Assembly: GCA_002407905.1 (NCBI GenBank)
Contig: DHPL01000018.1
Span: 28,199 to 53,311 of the forward strand
DNA length: 25,113 nt
Reading direction: 5' to 3'
Origin: Anaerolineaceae bacterium UBA5365
Lineage (GTDB): Bacteria; Chloroflexota; Anaerolineae; Anaerolineales; Anaerolineaceae
The translations under genes and the position numbers were made by a program. Shown here piece after piece: positions 23,444 through 25,113 of the stretch. The first letter of the stretch is position 1. Every line of letters begins with the position of its first letter. The notes beneath the pieces are model-generated. The model was not told the DNA's origin. It searched no databases and worked only from the letters and a program-made list of their open reading frames with translations.

Positions 23444-23467
23444 GGAGCCTCGCGCGTGCGAGGCTCC
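23444..23467. terminator. Hairpin after the ABC operon, possible terminator
   Basis: GGAGCCTCGC pairs perfectly with GCGAGGCTCC (10 bp) across a GCGT loop, 39 nt beyond the permease stop. A proper T-run is missing (CTTGGTATT follows), so termination is uncertain. Its core resembles the GCGAGGCTC part of the dispersed repeat at 20261-20291. Confidence 0.5.
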
Positions 23468-23538
23468 CTTGGTATTGGTTCCCGCGCAGGTGCTGGACTG
23501 TACCAATCTGCATTGGATGGTCCGGCTAATCTGGCTGC

Positions 23539-24720
23539 CTAATCTTCCCCAAGAAGTGCAGGGTTTACCCTCAATACCCGGTCCACGGCGTTCGCCCCGT
23601 TTCCATTGCTTGTGGTGATGTAAAGCAAGCCGTCAGGGCCAAGGACCACCGTCCTCAAGCGTCCGTATTCGCCTGCCAGATGGCGTTCCAGGGTCTCAGG
23701 CCGGAGGTCATCCACCGGAAGGGCGTAAAGTGTTTGGCCGCGCAGGCCGGCAAACCAGAGCTTGCCGCCCAAAAAGGCCATCCCCGAGGGGGCCCAGGTT
23801 TCCTGCCGCGTAGATTCGACAACGGGTGTCACCATGCCCTCGGCTGTTTGCAGCCCGCGGATCTGCGGCCAGCCGTAATTCTTGCCGGCTTCAATGAGGT
23901 TGACTTCATCATTGCCGCTTTCGCCGCCGCTGGGGCCATGCTCCGTTGCCCAAAGCCGACCCTGGTTGTCCCAGGCCAGGCCTTGAGCGTTGCGGTGCCC
24001 ATAGGTCCAAACGGCCGTGCCGTAGGGGTTATCCTCCGGGATACTGCCATCATCGTTTAGGCGCAGAATCTTGCCGTCCAGGTTCTCCAAAACCTGGGCC
24101 GCGGCTGGCATGCCGGCATCGCCGGTGGTGATGTAAAGTTTGCCGTCCGGGCCAAAGGCGATGCGCCCGCCATCGTGATAGGTCGCTCCGCGGATGCCTT
24201 CGATGATCGGGGTCCGTTCCGAGAGGCTGTGGTCGGTGTAAACATAGCGCTCCACCCGGTTGACCACGGCGCCGTTTTCTTCACTGGTGAGATAGAGGTA
24301 CAGCCAATGGTTTTCCGCGAAGTTCGGGTGCAGGGCCAACCCTAGCAGGCCGCCCTCGCCGCGGTGAAGCACGCCTTCGATTGCCAGACGCTGCTGGCCT
24401 TCCAGCAAGGTCAGTTGGCCGGGACGTTCCGTGAGCAGGATCTGCCCATCCGGCAGGAAGGCCAGTTCCCAAGGCAGGTTGAGGCCCTCAGCGATGACTT
24501 CCACGGGCACTGTTTGGATGGGCTCTGCCTCGGGCTCCGGCGAGGGGCTGTGTTCAGAGGGGTAGGCAGTGGGTGCCTGGGGAGCACTTGGCGCGATGGT
24601 GCTTTGCACTTCGGGCGGGGGCAGCGTGGCAGCCGGGGCGGCCGTTGGTGTGGGCCCTGGGCCGGCACATGCCGCCAGCAGAAGGATGGACAGAAGGGGG
24701 AAAAGCGTTCGCGTTTTCAT
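23539..24720 (-). CDS. Lipoprotein PQQ-dependent sugar dehydrogenase-like six-bladed propeller (GSDH family)
   Basis: The 393-residue product has a lipoprotein signal (FPLLSILLLAAC, lipidated Cys18). A Pro/Ala/Thr-rich linker follows to about residue 68, then a beta-propeller of the glucose/sorbosone dehydrogenase family. Family blocks include GLNLPWELAFLPDGQILLTE, HRGEGGLLGLALHPNF, YHDGGRIAFGPDGKLYITTG, LDGKILRLNDDGSIPEDNP, YGHRNAQGLAWD, EHGPSGGESGNDEVNLIEAG and NYGWPQIRG. Members oxidise aldose sugars at the cell surface using pyrroloquinoline quinone. Many bacterial members have unknown substrates, and whether this organism makes PQQ cannot be seen here. The start at ATG 24720 is supported by the signal peptide, although the nearest AGGGG lies an unusual 13 nt upstream. 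The C-terminus (LRVNPALLGED) is normal. Confidence 0.93.
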   Translation of the reverse strand: MKTRTLFPLLSILLLAACAGPGPTPTAAPAATLPPPEVQSTIAPSAPQAPTAYPSEHSPSPEPEAEPIQTVPVEVIAEGLNLPWELAFLPDGQILLTERPGQLTLLEGQQRLAIEGVLHRGEGGLLGLALHPNFAENHWLYLYLTSEENGAVVNRVERYVYTDHSLSERTPIIEGIRGATYHDGGRIAFGPDGKLYITTGDAGMPAAAQVLENLDGKILRLNDDGSIPEDNPYGTAVWTYGHRNAQGLAWDNQGRLWATEHGPSGGESGNDEVNLIEAGKNYGWPQIRGLQTAEGMVTPVVESTRQETWAPSGMAFLGGKLWFAGLRGQTLYALPVDDLRPETLERHLAGEYGRLRTVVLGPDGLLYITTSNGNGANAVDRVLRVNPALLGED

Positions 24721-24786
24721 GAAAAAATAATAACCCCTGGGCTTTTACCCGCCAAAATTGAGGTATAGGCTTTTTCCGGCGCCCCC

Positions 24787-24911
24787 CTGATGGGGCCGAC
24801 CTCCTCTCGCGGCCTGAAATCGTCCCACCCGCATGTAGGGGCCGACCACTCGTGTCAGCCCAAAACCATCCCCGCCCCGCCGAAGTAGGGGTCGGCCACT
24901 TGTGTCGGCCC
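24787..24911. repeat. Three copies of a (G)TAGGGG-CCGACC...GTCGGCC hairpin repeat
   Basis: Related units lie at 24787-24812 (degenerate), 24835-24861 (GTAGGGGCCGACCACTCGTG) and 24885-24911 (GTAGGGGTCGGCCACTTGTG). Each ends in a short complementary GTC(A/G)GCCC arm, so each can fold. The fragment GTAGGGTTCGGG at the right edge may start another. They are probably REP-like intergenic repeats. Confidence 0.7.
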
Positions 24912-24940
24912 GTTCCAACACCCCAGACCAGCCAACCGGC

Positions 24941-24970
24941 GGTAGAGCCTCCCTGCGGTCGTCTCTCCCC
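24941..24970 (-). repeat. Dispersed GGGAGAG hairpin repeat, copy 4
   Basis: The minus strand reads GGGGAGAGACGACC, then GCAGGGAGGCTCTACC, the same family as at 7622-7651 and 20095-20125, with one change that weakens the stem. Confidence 0.7.
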
Positions 24971-25008
24971 TACCCTTTGCTCTTGACCTTACAACACGGT
25001 CCACGATG

Positions 25009-25080
25009 CCTCCCCCACCTGTGCCCGCCGTGAAACGGACGGTATGCGGGGGAGGTGGCACGCAGTGCCGGAAGGGGAGT
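25009..25080. repeat. GC-rich foldback repeat at the right edge
   Basis: CCTCCCCC (25009-25016) pairs with GGGGGAGG (25048-25055), enclosing CCGT-gaa-ACGG (25028-25038). GGTGGCACGCAGTGCC follows with a further small hairpin. The short open frame over this area (24855-25094, minus) is just a gap in stops across repeats. No gene is supported from 24721 to the end. Confidence 0.55.
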
Positions 25081-25113
25081 GAAATCCAACGCACCCACCA
25101 TGTAGGGTTCGGG

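Noticed and set aside
23431..23538. Strong intrinsic terminator after the ABC operon
   Set aside because: The hairpin is real, but no T-run follows it on either strand, so only a tentative terminator is reported.
24855..25094. Minus-strand 79-codon gene at the right edge
   Set aside because: It consists entirely of intergenic hairpin repeats, with low-complexity Gly/Arg-rich translation.

Overview
The window is about 60% GC by eye. It reads as a chromosomal segment of an anaerobic bacterium, most likely of the Chloroflexota (class Anaerolineae). That assignment is an inference. It rests on very large beta-helix surface proteins, a papain-like secreted protease ending in a YLPLI-type tail, start codons sitting directly behind -10 boxes, and dispersed GC-rich hairpin repeats in nearly every long gap. 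No rRNA, tRNA, CRISPR array, transposase or phage gene was recognised.

Layout. Positions 1-4898 (minus) hold the first 1632 codons of a giant secreted right-handed beta-helix protein that runs off the left edge. Its leader carries a good promoter and an internal terminator hairpin, so it may be an attenuator or riboswitch. Divergent from it, 5338-7468 is a translationally coupled pair: a tributyrin-esterase-like hydrolase and a CehA/McbA-type PHP metallohydrolase. A small lipoprotein (7798-8130, minus) looks like a cytochrome c domain that has lost its haem cysteines. Next come selD (8278-9342) and a secreted papain-family protease (9339-11270, minus), whose stop codons overlap. An ArsR-type regulator and an 820-residue fusion (CoA-disulfide reductase, rhodanese, TusA and DsrE-like) follow at 11498-14352. 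Then come an EamA transporter, a MerR/GyrI-domain regulator, a membrane-anchored rhodanese (16465-16923, minus) and a one-chain 2Fe-2S/molybdopterin hydroxylase (17254-20070). The right part holds metF (20527-21414, minus), a GntR-ABC-permease operon (21566-23404) and a lipoprotein PQQ-type sugar dehydrogenase (23539-24720, minus).

The main discovery is two genes that ordinary ORF calling breaks at an in-frame TGA. selD has TGA at codon 22, exactly where E. coli SelD has its catalytic Cys17, and the reading frame continues as a full SelD. The rhodanese has TGA at codon 112, at the active-site cysteine, and 40 more conserved-looking residues follow before the true stop. Both are best read as selenocysteine (Sec). 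With the molybdenum hydroxylase, which may belong to the selenium-dependent group, and the sulfane-sulfur fusion protein, positions 8278-20070 look like a selenium/sulfur trafficking neighbourhood. That functional link is inferred from proximity and chemistry, not shown.

Regulatory sites seen include a MerR-type promoter with a 19-bp spacer, a GntR palindrome lying on a consensus promoter, strong intrinsic terminators after the sulfur fusion and the EamA gene, and a duplicated 166-bp repeat unit downstream of the hydroxylase. Gene positions are firm. Functions by family are mostly secure, but substrates are not.
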